Shown piece after piece: positions 1 to 13,155 of a stretch of 53,644 bases of DNA (the stretch's first letter is position 1; each line of letters starts with the position of its first letter). Source of the stretch: Capniomyces stellatus. Lineage: Eukaryota; Kickxellomycota; Harpellomycetes; Harpellales; Legeriomycetaceae. Location: the NCBI GenBank assembly GCA_001661515.1, contig LUVW01000004.1:76457-130100 (forward strand), written 5' to 3'. The position numbers and the translations under genes are program-made. The notes under the pieces are model-generated. The model was given only the letters and a program-made list of their open reading frames with translations, did no database searches and was not told the origin of the DNA.

Positions 1-14
1 CCCCCCCCCCCCCC
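1..14. other. C homopolymer at contig edge
   Basis: Fourteen C residues open the window. The far end also closes with a C-run and the N gap is flanked by G-runs, so this is best read as a contig-end artefact or an unresolved homopolymer, not a biological element. Confidence 0.7.
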
Positions 15-1538
15 AATCTCCTCTCCTCTTTTCTTCTCTTATTATATTTTACTTTTATCTTTTTTTACTTACTCGATTCTCTGATAAATAAAACACCTTT
101 TTTCGAAACTCTAATTTGCTTGCCTGACCCCCCATCCTCCTTATCCTTATCTCTGTATTAGTTATTGTACTGCTCTAAGCTTTCTCTTGCTTTGAATTCA
201 CGCTCTACCCTTCCTTTTTTTTGTTTTATTGCATATATTTCCCACCTGTTTATATTTTCTTTAGAAATACTGTTTTTTAACCACACACTACTACTACTCA
301 TTCAACTCTTTCGTTTTTCCACCGACACTCTATTCTGGCTAAACTGTCGTTGATGGTACCTGTCACCGCTGCTTATGATGGATAATCTTGTTGGCTTGAC
401 GAGTACAATATATTGCCACCAGCTCAAAATCACTATATTTACCTTGTGTTATATCAAGACAAACCCTCACGATTATAAAGTACGCCTCACGTATGGGTAT
501 ATTATACTTGTTTTTTTTTTGTATATACAACAATCCTACTTATGGCTTTGCACGATCGAGTATATTGTATTTGATCCAAGAACCAAATTCCAGGCTAAAG
601 TATTAAACAACACATATTCCTCTTTTTTCACCTCTCCCTCTACTTGTACTAATCGATTTCTTCCAATTGATTCTTTCTTCTCATTATTACCTCTCTGATT
701 ATCTTGTTTGTGTATTAAAGTTTGTGGATGTCTGGGATTGGTCCTTTCAAGTTTTCTTGAGGAATCCATTTATTTGATTTTTATAATAAAACTAACTCAC
801 ACCCATATTATTACTTTTCTCTCGTTGAACTCCCCCCCCCCCTCCCTCCGTATTTGCTTATTTGCTTCTAACCAAGCACATTACTCACTCTCTCATCTCC
901 CAGACTCATTACACAAGTCATAACCGATACCATCAGCATAATAGCCCACCAATATATGATGCATTAAACCAGCACACAGTCTTACTAACACAACTTGACC
1001 ATTTTAAAAATAATAATAATAATAAAAGGTAGCCAGGTCTACTCCTCTGACCCTTTGCATCAAGCATACGCGCAAGAGGCGCTCTCATGGCTGCAATAAT
1101 ATGGCCATAGCATCTCTTTTTTCTGTGTGAGAATAGTAAATTTAAATTGGTGCTGAAGGTGAAATCGCTGTTAAAACGGCTTAACGCCATACTATTTGTT
1201 TGATGTTTGGTCAAATTTGACATATACTTTGTTTTTAATTTTAGAGCACAATAAAACTATAAAACATGTTTTTTTAAAAAACGAGTGTGTGGTACGTTAT
1301 TAACTTCAAGGTATGAAATAATGCTATAAAATAAAGGCGACAAAAACATTAATAACACTCCACCTATTGAAGATGAGTAGGATTAGTTTAACCCGGTACC
1401 GCCAAGTAAGGATGATGTGAGTGGTTGCTGTCCCATAACCGCATTCAGCACTATGTATTGTATTAAGAACACAACAGATTATTATCAAGACTACTTTAGC
1501 CAAACAGTTGCGATTTACATTCATAAAGCTTTTTGCTA
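15..1538. other. No confident gene; pyrimidine-rich flank of TVP18
   Basis: T/C-rich sequence with a second C-run near 830-842. A minus-strand frame at 933-1223 is open and not especially AT-rich, but I cannot place it in a family or find matching splice sites. I call nothing here beyond the 3' flank of TVP18. Confidence 0.4.
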
Positions 1539-2465
1539 TTAAACGCATATTGTTAAACCCAACGCAGCATGAGTATAACCCAGGTAGCTCAACGGAACTG
1601 AGGGCACTAAATTGGGATAAAACTTACAGTAAAAGAGAGTTGTGAGTGTAAGCGTAAAAGCACCGAGTCCTATTAAACTTGCGCCACTTGCAACAGCGAT
1701 CCACATCAAGATCGAAAATCTAGTGAAGTATGCATTCAAAGTCAAATATACTAGCAACCAAACATACACTACCATTAGCTAGGAAAAAAAAACTTCACAT
1801 AAAATAAAGGCAGCTATAGCAGCTGTGTTTGGGGGATCTGGTTTGACTTACAGTAGATAAATAGCAAATCTAATCCATGATCTTCTGATTCCCCAGAAAG
1901 AATTCTCTGAAAACCTAAAAATAGATATTCAATTCGGTTTAAAGACATTAGTGACAGTATTCGTACCATATTATTCGGTAAAATTAAAGAAAGTTTGGTG
2001 TGGCTCTTACAAGTTTTCGCTGTTTGGGACAATCTACCGAGGTTGATTTGATGTAAAAAGTTGATTAGATACCGTCGTCGATTATAGAAAGCACACAAGA
2101 AATTTACTCAATTCTAAACATTTTGGGTATATAATGCACAGAATGTATCTTATATGAGCAAAATTTTACCTTGGCAAAAACCGGCACCTCAAGAATCAGA
2201 CAGCACACTGCTATTATTCTATATTTTGTTTTAAAAGATGTTAACAATGGCTTCTCTACGTAAAGTGGTGTGCTAAAAATCACAATAAAGTACAGTACTA
2301 CTAACAGGTATCAATAGATCTTTCTTACATGGCGATGATCTTGTAGAACAACAGCGACACAAAGGTAATGATCGCAAATATCAACAAAAATATTGAAGAC
2401 AATAGACCCGCAAATTGCGCATAAATTGAAAAGTTAAATGACCTAGTTTCGTCCGCTATTCCCAT
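1539..2465 (-). CDS. TVP18: Golgi membrane protein TVP18 (Flower/Cg6151-P family)
   Basis: Five exons join in phase: 2465-2329, 2272-2170, 2033-2011, 1914-1852 and 1719-1539. They give 168 residues, against 167 for yeast Tvp18. Introns are 56, 136, 96 and 132 nt with GT..AG ends. The protein starts MGIADETRSFNFSIYAQFAG, like the NFSLYGQWTG opening of the yeast protein, and then has four hydrophobic segments. The loop after the second segment reads LEVPVFAKIVPNSENLF, matching the family's EIPFLLRICPLSDNF loop. Tvp18 sits in late Golgi and Tlg2-containing vesicles with Tvp15, Tvp23 and Yip proteins; its exact role is unclear. The 23-nt third exon is the least certain piece, but it is needed to hold the frame. 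The C-terminal tail after the last membrane segment is not conserved, so the stop at 1539 is plausible rather than proven. Confidence 0.82.
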
Positions 2466-4463
2466 TTTACAAAAGGCTCGATGTTTATTTCTTGTTGGTT
2501 TTTTGAGTTTCAAATGTTGGTTCTTGGATGGTACTTTGTTCAAAGGAATGTGTTGTATTTAAAAAGCACAAAAGCTAATGGATGGCTTTTTTAATTTTTA
2601 TTCTACCTTTCTATTGTATTTTTTTAATGATTTTTCATTGCTGTAGTTTTTGTAATACAGTTTATACTATTGAAACATAATATAGCCTTTTTATTTTAGC
2701 GCCTTTACTTTAGACCTTATATAAATCCAATACACTCTATCGACTATCTCTCCGAATATTTTGCCAATGCAGTATAATAAACTCCGCGTTTAATTACTCG
2801 ATTTTTGGCATAAGCTTTGTTGATTTTAGCTGGTTTTACAAATCAAATTTGTCACCTATGCCTGTTTTCCTTCATTTTCTGAATCGCATTATCAATCCCC
2901 CTCGTAAACTAGCCTACTTTTTATCGAAATAGAAACGACCTTTCTTTTGTGACCAATGATAATGCAGCTACTTAGTACAACAGTCAATTTTACTTGCTCC
3001 TTTCTACATACCAAACAAACTCTAGTCCTGTTCTTGGCAGAAATAAAATATAAAAACAAAGCAACATGAAAAAAAGTGGGTTTTCAACAAATAAAATACA
3101 ACTTTTCAATAAGATCTGAGAAAACAACTCCAACATGGTTAAAAGGAAAAATAAAGTAATGTCTTTTTTTTTACGTATCAACAGAGCCTGATTTTCTTCA
3201 GATCAGAACAGTATATGAAAGTCATTCTTTGCATCCTACACTCGCTTTAGTTGGCTCTAATACGCTCACAGCTATGAGCTATCTTGTTGAAATAAAAATC
3301 AACATTACACCACCAAGCAATGTCGGTTATTGATCAAAAATCGTATCCAATCCTCCAGATGTTTAAATGACCAATACTCGCACTGGCAAAGCGTCTTCAA
3401 CGGCGTGATATTACATTTGAGTCAGTAGAGTGGATAAAGCTAGTGTATGTTGCTAAAAGCCTAAACCGTTTATTTATGAAGAAGTTTACCCTGCTTTGTT
3501 GGTAGTGAGGGCGAAACTATCGGCTACACTCCATAAGACTGTACAAAAATGGTGTCAAATACCATGAGCCACAAAAAAAAAGCCCAAATCGATAGTTAGT
3601 ATAATGATTTTAACGCGCCTTTGTGAACAATATGCAGCCTAATTCAAGGTTATAATACATACATGTCGTCATTGACATTAAGATGCACACATTTCATTTC
3701 GTAACGGATTTATTTGCTGTTAGTCGAAAACAAGAAACAAAGTATACCTTGTTGTGATATTTATTGACTTTTTTTTTGGCATTATAATCTAGCTCAAAGC
3801 CTTGAGCTTAACAATACTTATTTATTTTTGAGTAAAGAACCGAGTCCCATATTGATATGTTTTTACACCCTTTATTTATGTAATGTACGCTACTTTACGC
3901 ATATATTTTACTTATATAATTAGGTTACAGTAAAGTGCAACGTGAAATGCTATTTTAATTTACCTCTGGTATTGAAATAACTGACGTGGTTTGTGTTTGG
4001 AAACGTAAAGACGTTTTTTGCCTGTGTGGTTTTTATCAGGAGTTGTTACAGTAAAAAAAAGGCTATAAAGAAAAAGCATTTCGCCTTTTCTTTCAGCTCC
4101 ATTGCCTAACTTTATACACAAAATGGGAAAAAAAATGCTCGTCAATAGAAAAAAATTGTGCCGAATCACGTATTGAGTCGGCAAATGGAGCTAATTTAAC
4201 TAAACTGACGTCAAAGTACAATATCGGATCTATATAAAATTACAAACATTAGGCTACACTAAATGAGAGAGTGTGTGTTTAGCTCTTTTTAGGGGAAGCT
4301 TTGTAGAAAGAATGTTATAGCTTCAAACCTCATTCAAATAGGGACATGTGACTTGCTCTGCTGAAACCTTTTTTTATAGTCGTCTACAGAAACTTGGATG
4401 CGTCAGATTACTAATATATATTACTATATATTTATTGGGTTTATTCTACCGAATCTGGCGCTC

Positions 4464-4530
4464 TTCTTTCACTGCGTGAATCTTTGGAGACAAAATTGTT
4501 TGTTCAGCAAAGGAAACACGCTATTTTAAA
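4464..4530 (+). repeat. Degenerate dispersed repeat, copy A
   Basis: Shares about 60 bases with 6001-6065 and 38914-38972. The common core is TTG/CTGCG-TNAA-TTTNTTGGAG followed by TTGTTCAG and an A-rich end. Read on the plus strand it gives GALLSLRESLETKLFVQQRK. Confidence 0.45.
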
Positions 4531-4571
4531 AAAAATGTCACTGAAAAATTACAAAAAAAGTAATTAAAGTT

Positions 4572-4697
4572 CAATAAACCAAACTGTAAATTCAATAAAC
4601 CAAACTGTAAGTTTAATAAACCAAGCTGTAAATTTAATAAACCAGGCCGCAAATTTAATAAACCAGGCTGTAAATTCAATAAATCAGGTTGTAAAAC
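4572..4697. repeat. 21-bp tandem repeat, six copies
   Basis: Six consecutive 21-bp units built on AATAAACCAAACTGTAAATT, with scattered C/T and A/G changes between units. No reading frame with coding character runs through it. Ordinary minisatellite. Confidence 0.85.
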
Positions 4698-4913
4698 AAA
4701 TTACAACTAATGTCAATTATGAATATCTTTAAAAAAATGCGGCTCATATATTCATCTTGGAATCAATACCATGTGACTAACGTGTGCTTGTGTGTTTATT
4801 AATGAGCGTGTTATACTAGCTAATATGTGTTTTAGTGAGATTAACATAAAGCATGTTACAAATACAAATCCGCATACGTCTTTGTACAAGGTAATTATGT
4901 GAGGTCTAGTAAT

Positions 4914-4974
4914 ATGTGTTGTGTTGTGTTGTGTTGTGCTGTGTTGCGCTGTGCTGTGCTGTGTTGTGTTGTGT
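4914..4974. repeat. TGTGT/TGTGC pentanucleotide repeat
   Basis: About twelve units of a GTGTT/GTGCT pentamer, mildly degenerate. Simple sequence repeat. Confidence 0.85.
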
Positions 4975-6000
4975 GAATGAGCTAAGCCTTCCGAGCATCC
5001 CTAACTGACACACAATTTTTTTATTGACGTGTTGATCAGTATTTTTGTTTGCCTGATTCTTTTTTCTGCTTCAGGTATATTTTTGCACGATTTTCTATTT
5101 ATGTATTGTTTTTTTGACAAAGAGTAGAAATAGACAAAAGTTACACACAAGGCTGTTTGGGGCAACATCGTGCTATTGAGGTTTAAATGGATATTACAAA
5201 GGAGCCAAAGAGCCCATACAACAGTAAACAAATAAAAGACTAAATTATGTAGTTGCAAAGGTGAGGTGTTTTTAGAAAATGAAGAAAAATATTGGTTTGT
5301 ACTGCACTAGAGGGTTTACTCTTTCATCGGACACTTGTTATTTAGTTGCCTGTTTATTCCGTTTTATTGTATAATTTGAAAAAAAATCTCGAATATGGAA
5401 ATAAAACTAACTCGGAAATAAACAAAAATTATTAAATTCGAGTTACATCATTTGGTCTAAAGCCAGAAAATTATTAATATCAAATGATCCGCAATAAGAG
5501 AGGAGGGGGGGGGTAACTTTATTTATAGTCCCCGTCTTGCGGAAATTTCCTCTTTTGTTGGCACATTGCGTGGATTTTTTTTGCATTATTTAGCTCACTT
5601 TGTGATTTATAAAGCATAAAATAAACATGACATGGCGTAGGCTGTGATACAATTTGTCACGTCGTATCGTGTTGTATCGTACTGCGTCGAATTTTTTTTG
5701 CCAAATTCCGAGCTTCTCCTTAATAGTGACATGTACATTTGCGTCATCAACTCAATAACACAGCCTGGTAATATGGTACCACGACACCTAACAACCTACG
5801 CTATTATTATCACCCATGTCTACAGCGGACTAATCGCCACAAAATAGTCTAGGCTCGCTTATGCTTGTTTTTTTCTAGCTGGTGGGATGTTTAGGTGTAA
5901 TTTTGGTGTTTTTGTTCTTTCACTAAACCAAAAGTACCGGTATAACACTGTTTATAGGCTTGGTAACACATACGGAATGTTTATGGTAAAGATGCTTTTG

Positions 6001-6065
6001 TAGTTTCATTGCGTAAATTCTTGGAGGATAATCCAACTTGTTCAGTAAAGAAATCACGTCACTAC
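6001..6065 (+). repeat. Degenerate dispersed repeat, copy B
   Basis: Related to 4464-4530 and 38914-38972. Plus-strand reading gives VSLRKFLEDNPTCSVKKSRH; compared with copies A and C it lacks one codon near TTGTTCAG and has a local frame change. Confidence 0.45.
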
Positions 6066-9000
6066 AAAAAAAAATCATTATATAGTTACGAACCAAGCAG
6101 CAAATTGGAAAATTTATACTGTAACCTTTACATTTGTTACCAGTCTGTTAAATTGGTCTAACCCATACCTAAAGTTGTGTAAAGTAAAAAATGCTACTGA
6201 TTATGCTTTGCTGAAACATCAGTACGGCAGAACATCGAGTTTGGCGGTATAAATTGTACCTTTCGCCGGATGCAGATTAGACCCTATGCTTAAAATCATA
6301 ACATGACGATATGTTTGTTTTGGTCTAGCATAGCTCTGCTTTTATGGTATTACTCTTTATGTAACATCCAATGTTTGGTTCAGATTCTCCGATAAACTTG
6401 GCGCCGTAAGCTTATGCTTTCTGCTTAAAAAATCATGTGCTTCCAAATGTGACCGCTGTCTGTATTTATTATTATTAATTATTATTTAAATTTTCTATTT
6501 CAAGCTTTTTTTGGCTGAAATTTACTAATACGAGAGAGTGTTAATAGATGTGAAAAGCTGAGCTTTTGTTTATTTATTGCAAGTTTTAAACCTCTCAAAT
6601 CCATGACATTAGTTGGCAGCGTTTGATTTTTAAGAGTGTTGCATATTACGAATTATGATTAGCTTTTAGTTTCTACTTTAGGTGATTTCTTATATGACAT
6701 TGCCTTAGCTAAAGCTTATAATATTGGCTTATTTTTTGTGAAGTTTGCGATATACTATTGATTTATAGACCACGAGAATCAGCTCATTTTTTCTCAAATC
6801 AGTCTGCTCAAGTATATAGAATATTATTATTTAACTCAGTTTTGCTGAAACTGTTGGGGGATAAGAAAAGAATATTGGAAACAGTATTATAGCAGTATCA
6901 GTAGCAGTGATGGTGGTATTGATATTGGTAGTAGTAAAAGCGGTGAATTAAGATGATATTGGTGATTTGATTTTGCATTTTATGCACTTGGATTTAACTT
7001 GAAAGAAAGAAATCATATAAATTGTATTTTAATAGCTCTTTCTAACAGAAGATAACTGAACACTTTTAGATATAAAAAAAGAGAGAAAATAAATCCAATA
7101 ATGTAAACGAGAAAGAAAGAAGAAAAGGCCCATAGAAAAAACAACTTGTATATGTCTATATCCAAGATTTCACGAGGCCTTTTAACATATCGATGGTTGG
7201 TATAAAAACTTTAACCCAACAGATTGTTCTCTTTTTTTTGGGTTGTACTTTTTAATCACACATACGACATCAATTTCGGCTTCTCAAGGGCCGATGGATA
7301 TATGCATTGAATAAGATGTTGGTACGAATATAATAGAACGCTTCTCATGTCTCCACAACAGTAGGCGGTGGTGATGGGTGGTCAAAAGTAAAAGATCAAT
7401 AGTAGAATGTGTAGGATTTACAACGTCAAAAATAAATAAATGATACGATAACTGATGGGGTTTCAAACTTGCAATTGAATCAGTATCTCAAATACAACAT
7501 TGAATGGTAAGCGAGTATGCAGCATATTAGCCATACTTTTAATTAATCTATCACCGTTTTGGTATTACTTTTTTTTAAGCATAATTGTAATACCAGCAGC
7601 AATTAATTTAACGTATTTTTTGATGCAAAGAGGCGGACATTGTATTCTGGACTTTATATGAGCACTCAATATTATGTAGCTTGGATCCAACTTTGTTAAA
7701 AATTATCATTGGAATCGAAGGCCAAATTTTGGCTCACATTATTCCGATATAAGAAAAAAGATCGCTCATCTCCTAATAAATGTCTATGGAACATTTAGAA
7801 AAAAAAGACTAAAGAACGCTAGGAGTTTATAAGAATATGTAAAATAGAATGTGGGTCGAATAAGCGATATAATTTCAAAAAGGAATAAGTTACATTAAAA
7901 AAGAAAAAAAAAATCGAACGCAAATTCCAATAAAAAAAAATTTAATGAGTGAAGTAAGCGAAATGAGGTTAATAGCGTAAACAAAATCAATGTTTTCTTT
8001 TCTTGGTCTTTTTTTAGATCAGTTCGTTGAATGCTTTTTAGTTAAAGGCAAATGTACGATATTCTCAGGTAAATCAAATCAGCTGAATTTCTAAATTCGA
8101 CTAGATGATTAATTCGCCTCTTGCAAATCACATACCTATTTCTACCTCGAAAGCTTTGAGCTAACGAATTGGGATACAAGTTAATTAAAATACAGGTATT
8201 ATAATTGGTGAATAATCAAGAATATTGTATGGTTGGTATTTGTTTTTTATTTCAGTGGTGTTTGGCTAAAGGATCTATCTCACAGCACGAGCGTATCGCA
8301 TCCTATTCGGTAGAAAATACGAAAACACAGTTTTAATTTTTCTGGTCAAGTCGCTAGACTACTTGACAGCTCAATATAGGCTTTAATAGGAACTTCTGAA
8401 AAATCTCAGAAGACCAATTGAAGCGTTCAGGATTTTGTTCTATTTGCAGGAACAGTAGAAATCCAGATTGTTAATAACCAAATTCTACAAAACCAAAATA
8501 TAATAAAAAAAAGCGCAAACTCGATTAAAAAAATTGTCGCAAGTCAAGTACACAAAAGTACCAAAAGTGAAAGAAGAGTAAAAGAAGAGTGAAAGGAGTC
8601 AAAGAAGAGTGAAAGAAGAATGGTAGAAAAAAAATTAGCTGGATCAGCTATGTTCTACCGAAATGTAAAAGTACTATGAATGTGTCTAGTTGACCTGAGT
8701 AAATTTTTTAGGAACAAAGCATAAATCATAAATGTGTTGTCAGTGTATAGACAACCCAGGTGTGAAATAAATGAGCAAGTTGAGGAGGGGTGTATATGTA
8801 CAATATACAAACCTAAACTGAGAGAACAAACGTGTTTTTTTTACTTATGTTATCAACGCACTTACAACTTTAAAATATCCATTCAAGTAGTGCTGAGAAG
8901 CGTAGTAGCAAAATAAAACCCTAGCAAAACTATAGCAAACAGGATTTATTTGGTAGGTATGCATCCAACTTGTAAGAGTAAGTGTAGCTATACACTTGAA

Positions 9001-10826
9001 ATACAAAGCCTTGTTAGCATAAAAAGTATGCTAGTTACAGCATAGACTTTTTGGTTGTTTTTTTTTAAAAAAAAAAATCGCACAAGGCGGTTGAGGTTGA
9101 TTGATGAAATCATGTACACTTAGATCCCCTGCTGGATTATTTGCAAATGTTTAGTGTTTGCTTTACAACAAACAAACATAAAAAAGTTTTGAAGATTTAC
9201 TAACAACAAACTAATTTTTAATTTTTGAAATGATGATGAGCTAAATCTGTTGGTGGTGTTGTTTATATCATCGGGAAAACGAACAAAGATGAGCTCTGAT
9301 AAAAAAAAAAACACAGCGTCAATTGTAAAACAAATACTAAATGAATAAACAAACACATGGCATATGTAAATACATATTTTTATTACAAGAATATGTCTGT
9401 AAATATTTAGTTTGAAATGTACATAGGTCCAAACAACCAAAAAAATAATGAAAATAACAGGAAAAAAAAAGTGTTATTCTCACAAAATCAGTATAGCGAT
9501 ACAAGTTTTTTACTGCACAAACCGAGTACTATTATGGTATAGTAATGGTGCAAGCATTCTAATATTTTCAAAAAAAAAAAAGTATTGACATTTTAGTAAA
9601 TCCGAGTTTCAAAAAATAAAATCGGTTAGAGTTTTTATCCAAGATGCGAAATAAATATTAAACAGCAAACAAATAATAAAATGTGCAAATAAAAGGAAAT
9701 ACATCTTTACAAAGACCAAAAAGAAAGGAAAAAAGAGAGAAGAAATAAACCAAGTAAATAAAGACAGAATAAGTCAAGTAAATAAAGCCAGAACAAACCA
9801 AGTAAATAAATAGAAAGCAAAATAAATAAATGAGGGAGCAGTAAAGAGCAAACAAAGTAAATAAACGAACTTTGTACGTTTATTAGATTAAGATAATCCT
9901 GAATAATTTTCATTAATTAAATAAATAAATAAAAGTAAATGAGCTGTATGTGATTACATAATTGTATTAGCATTCTCAATTTGGAAGTGATAAAAATGGA
10001 ATTAAAAGGAATTAGTAAATAGATTAATATACTGTCATTAACTGGACAATGGACATAGACAAATACCTGAAATGTATTTCAAAACTTTGCACTAAATATT
10101 TACAAATAATAGATGCCATATTTGATACATAAGACCTTTGTCAAAGGAAATGGCTATACACATACAGTTACGCTTTGCCAAAACAATACGAAGGCAAAGC
10201 AAAAACACTTGACAAGTTGGCTAGGGTTTAAAAAAGAATACAAATATTGACATTAGATCGTCCAAGTGGGAATTACATTACTATAAGATTATAAATTGCA
10301 ATCGAATTGTATTTTTATTTTTATTCTTTTGTTTTTGTTTTTGCGTAGAGTCCTGGATTAATTTGAATTCAATTGAGGCAGATTAAAATATATAAATAAG
10401 ATTAAATTACATTGCCGTGTTATTCTGTAACTATATTAAAAATAATTTTATTCTCAAAACTTTCGAAAGCTTGGACATTAAAAGTACAAGAATTTAAAAA
10501 GTTTGTCTTTTTTTATTTTTTAAAAGAAAAAAGAAATAATATAAAGTATATAACAACTTCAGGCAGATAGTGGGGCCAGTGTACTCTATAAAAAGAAAAG
10601 AATAACTGTCCAACGGAGTTCCTCTACTTTTTTTACAAGATAAATACCAGTTAAAGTCTAGTAATTTTTTTAAACAGTGATAAAAATTGTGTTGAAGTGT
10701 CCGCATTTTTTCTTTGTGAATATCACCAGCAAAGAATTACCCTTGAATAAAGTAGTAGCAAACTGCAACAAGTAATCGAAAGGAGAAAAACTAGCACCAG
10801 TGAAAGTATCTGGGCGGAAAAGAGGA

Positions 10827-12065
10827 ATGAATTCAAATAGCATCCAGAGGAATAAGAAGAAATCGGGGGGCATGGTGGGCCACTCAATTGACCATGGTAT
10901 TCTCCAGTTTGTCAAGCTGATTGGAGTGGGTACATACGGAGAGGTTTACAAAACAATCGACAGGGTTACAAACGTGTCATATGCAGTCAAAGTGTTATCA
11001 AGGAGTAAAAACAAACACATGTTGCACAGTAAGGAGGAGCCATTTATTGACGCTAGAGTGTTGAGTCACGAGATATCGCTATATACCAGAATTCCAGCAC
11101 ATCCAAATATAATAAGACTGGAAAGGATTCTTCACACAAACGACCAGCTGTTTATAGTGATGGAGAATTGCCCAGGTGGCGATCTGTACGAAAACATATC
11201 AAACAACGGATGCTTCAACCTGTTGGGTAATGATGCTCTGATAAGACGGCTGTTTCTGCAACTCGTTAGCGCAGTAAGTCATTGTCATAGCCATGGCGTC
11301 TATCATCGAGATTTAAAGCCAGAGAATATATTGGTTACAAGCGATGGTCTAAATGTAAAGATAATTGACTTTGGGCTCTCGACCGACAAGCCTTGGAGCA
11401 ACGAGATTGGATGTGGTTCAGCATATTACATGAGTCCAGAGTGCCAGGGAGGGCTGGATGGAAAGGCCTCGCTTTACACAACAGCTACGAATGACATATG
11501 GGCGTTGGGCGTTATTCTGATCAACCTGGCTACTAGCCGAAACCCATGGAATAGAGCACACATTTCCGACCCTTTATTCTGCAGGTACTTGGCCGATAGA
11601 TCGTTCCTATGCAAGGCTATAAATGCTACTCCAATGTTTGCGCATATCATTTCTCGAGTGCTTGAAGTAGATCATACCAAGAGATGCAGCCTATCAGAGT
11701 TACGCGGGCTTGTTGAAAACTGTAGACAGTTTGTACTTACCGAGTCTTCCATTATTGACTCAACAAGTAAAGCCACAGACTCCTCAATCAACAAGTTCTC
11801 AATGCATGCTGGAACTCCATCCTCAAGCACAGGCGACAAAACCTTTATTAATAACCAGCCATCAAGCGAGGATTACAATTACAAAGTTCCAATCACTCCA
11901 GCTGGTGAATATATGCATAATAATAGCTTTATTTCTGAACTAAACAACAACAGGCTTAAAATGGGCTGTCCCCCCCCTGCCACATATGTTGGAGAGGTGT
12001 TTGATTACCAGGCAAATTATCTGCTTGAACACAACACTTACAGGCCCACACACGGTATGCGGTAG
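10827..12065 (+). CDS. Serine/threonine protein kinase, Ran1/Sks1/Vhs1-like
   Basis: A single-exon kinase of 412 residues from the first in-frame ATG at 10827; an in-frame TAA lies near 10771, so no longer start is available without splicing. The kinase domain begins near residue 25. Visible landmarks are the glycine loop GVGTYGEV (33-40), the AVK lysine (55), HRDLKPEN (catalytic Asp about 162), DFG (181-183), and GCGSAYYMSPE in the activation segment, with SPE in place of APE. DIWALGVILINL follows, as in subdomain IX. The GCGS-YYMSPE pattern and short N terminus resemble fungal Ran1/Pat1 and Sks1/Vhs1 kinases, which control nutrient responses and meiosis. The roughly 110-residue tail is Ser/Asn/Pro-rich and not conserved, so exact orthology is inferred. 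All catalytic residues are intact. Confidence 0.9.
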   Translation: MNSNSIQRNKKKSGGMVGHSIDHGILQFVKLIGVGTYGEVYKTIDRVTNVSYAVKVLSRSKNKHMLHSKEEPFIDARVLSHEISLYTRIPAHPNIIRLERILHTNDQLFIVMENCPGGDLYENISNNGCFNLLGNDALIRRLFLQLVSAVSHCHSHGVYHRDLKPENILVTSDGLNVKIIDFGLSTDKPWSNEIGCGSAYYMSPECQGGLDGKASLYTTATNDIWALGVILINLATSRNPWNRAHISDPLFCRYLADRSFLCKAINATPMFAHIISRVLEVDHTKRCSLSELRGLVENCRQFVLTESSIIDSTSKATDSSINKFSMHAGTPSSSTGDKTFINNQPSSEDYNYKVPITPAGEYMHNNSFISELNNNRLKMGCPPPATYVGEVFDYQANYLLEHNTYRPTHGMR

Positions 12066-12981
12066 TTCTGTATCGCCATCTATACCTTTCACAATCTGCC
12101 TTGGGTTGCACGATGTGCCGTAACATCCCTCACTTCCTTCACATCTATTGAAGCTGGTACTTTATAATTGTCGTATTTGAATAATACATGTATAATATTT
12201 CATATATCCCCTTTGTATATTCCATTGTTTTTATTTTATCCTACTTTTTTTCATTATAAATTGCCCATGATTAATTGCTCTTTATAGCACATCTTTTTGC
12301 TTGTACTTTTTATATATATGTTGGTTGTTAGTGTAGCACTTTTCAATAATACCATTTTTACCATTTTTTAAAACTAAAAACAGCAACAAAATAAGTAAAT
12401 GTGTTAGCACTATTGCAAATAGTTGGTTGCTAGCGACTTTATTCGCTCCTGATTGCAAATTCTAACAATATTCGTTATGCTATACCAAATGGCGAGTAAG
12501 ATATTTACTGAGTTGACAATGATATTCATGAGTAGATTTCCATAATATACTGATCTCCTTTCCAATTCAGTAAGCTGGTTTCTTTGATAGGTTTGACTCC
12601 ACCGCCAAGTGTCTCTTTACTGCTAGCCTGTACTTTGGCAAAGCATTTTTATAATATCATAAGCTTATTATGCTAAGATAAAAGAAATAAAACATCATAA
12701 TAAGTCTGTTTTTTTTCCTTTGTAACAGTTATGAGTTAATTATCACTAACATTTAATTACTCCCACAAACAATCAATAGCGATCTCGATCGAGGGAGTTT
12801 AGTTAATTAATATATTCCTCTTTTGAAAATATTCTCATTGTAAATCACATCTCTCATTTACTCTATATACTTAACTTATTAATTGCTATTGTTATTATGT
12901 ATTTAGAAATTATGCTGTATTTCAATAAAATGTAATCAAGCAATATTTATACCACAAGTTCTGTATTCTGCTATTGCTTAG

Positions 12982-13155
12982 CCTGAAGTTGGACATGCTC
13001 TTACTTTTGTACAATCGTTTTTGGCGTATTTACATTGTGTAGAATTTGTTGAGATAGGCATAATTGGCTTGCGAATGAAATTAACTTGGAAAGGTAACAC
13101 AACGGAGATGATGTTGCAAAATGATGTTTTGTTAAAATGGTCGGATATTTACTAA
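12982..13155 (+). CDS. Possible terminal exon of an unidentified gene
   Basis: A 57-residue open stretch follows a TTGCTTAG acceptor in phase 0 and ends at TAA. It begins PEVGHALTFVQSFLAYLHCV and ends LLKWSDIY. Codon use is more balanced than the AT-rich surroundings and internal Trp/Cys/His look protein-like. No ATG is present, and I found no upstream exon that joins with certainty. I do not recognise the family. It may be a relic. Confidence 0.3.
   Translation, partial: PEVGHALTFVQSFLAYLHCVEFVEIGIIGLRMKLTWKGNTTEMMLQNDVLLKWSDIY

Larger units (their letters stand above)
2466..10826. other. Long gene-poor tract with repeats
   Basis: More than 8 kb with no frame that I can assign. It holds tandem repeats (separate entries), two copies of a degenerate dispersed repeat, a G-run near 5504-5513 and many A/T homopolymers. 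Short protein-like snippets occur, for example a phase-open stretch at about 8253-8310 after a TTTCAG, but none joins to a second exon. Decayed genes or transposons are possible. Confidence 0.4.

Noticed and set aside
8253..8310. Exon-like WCLAKGSISQHERIASYS after a TTTCAG
   Set aside because: Eighteen codons with no partner exon in phase nearby; chance or relic.
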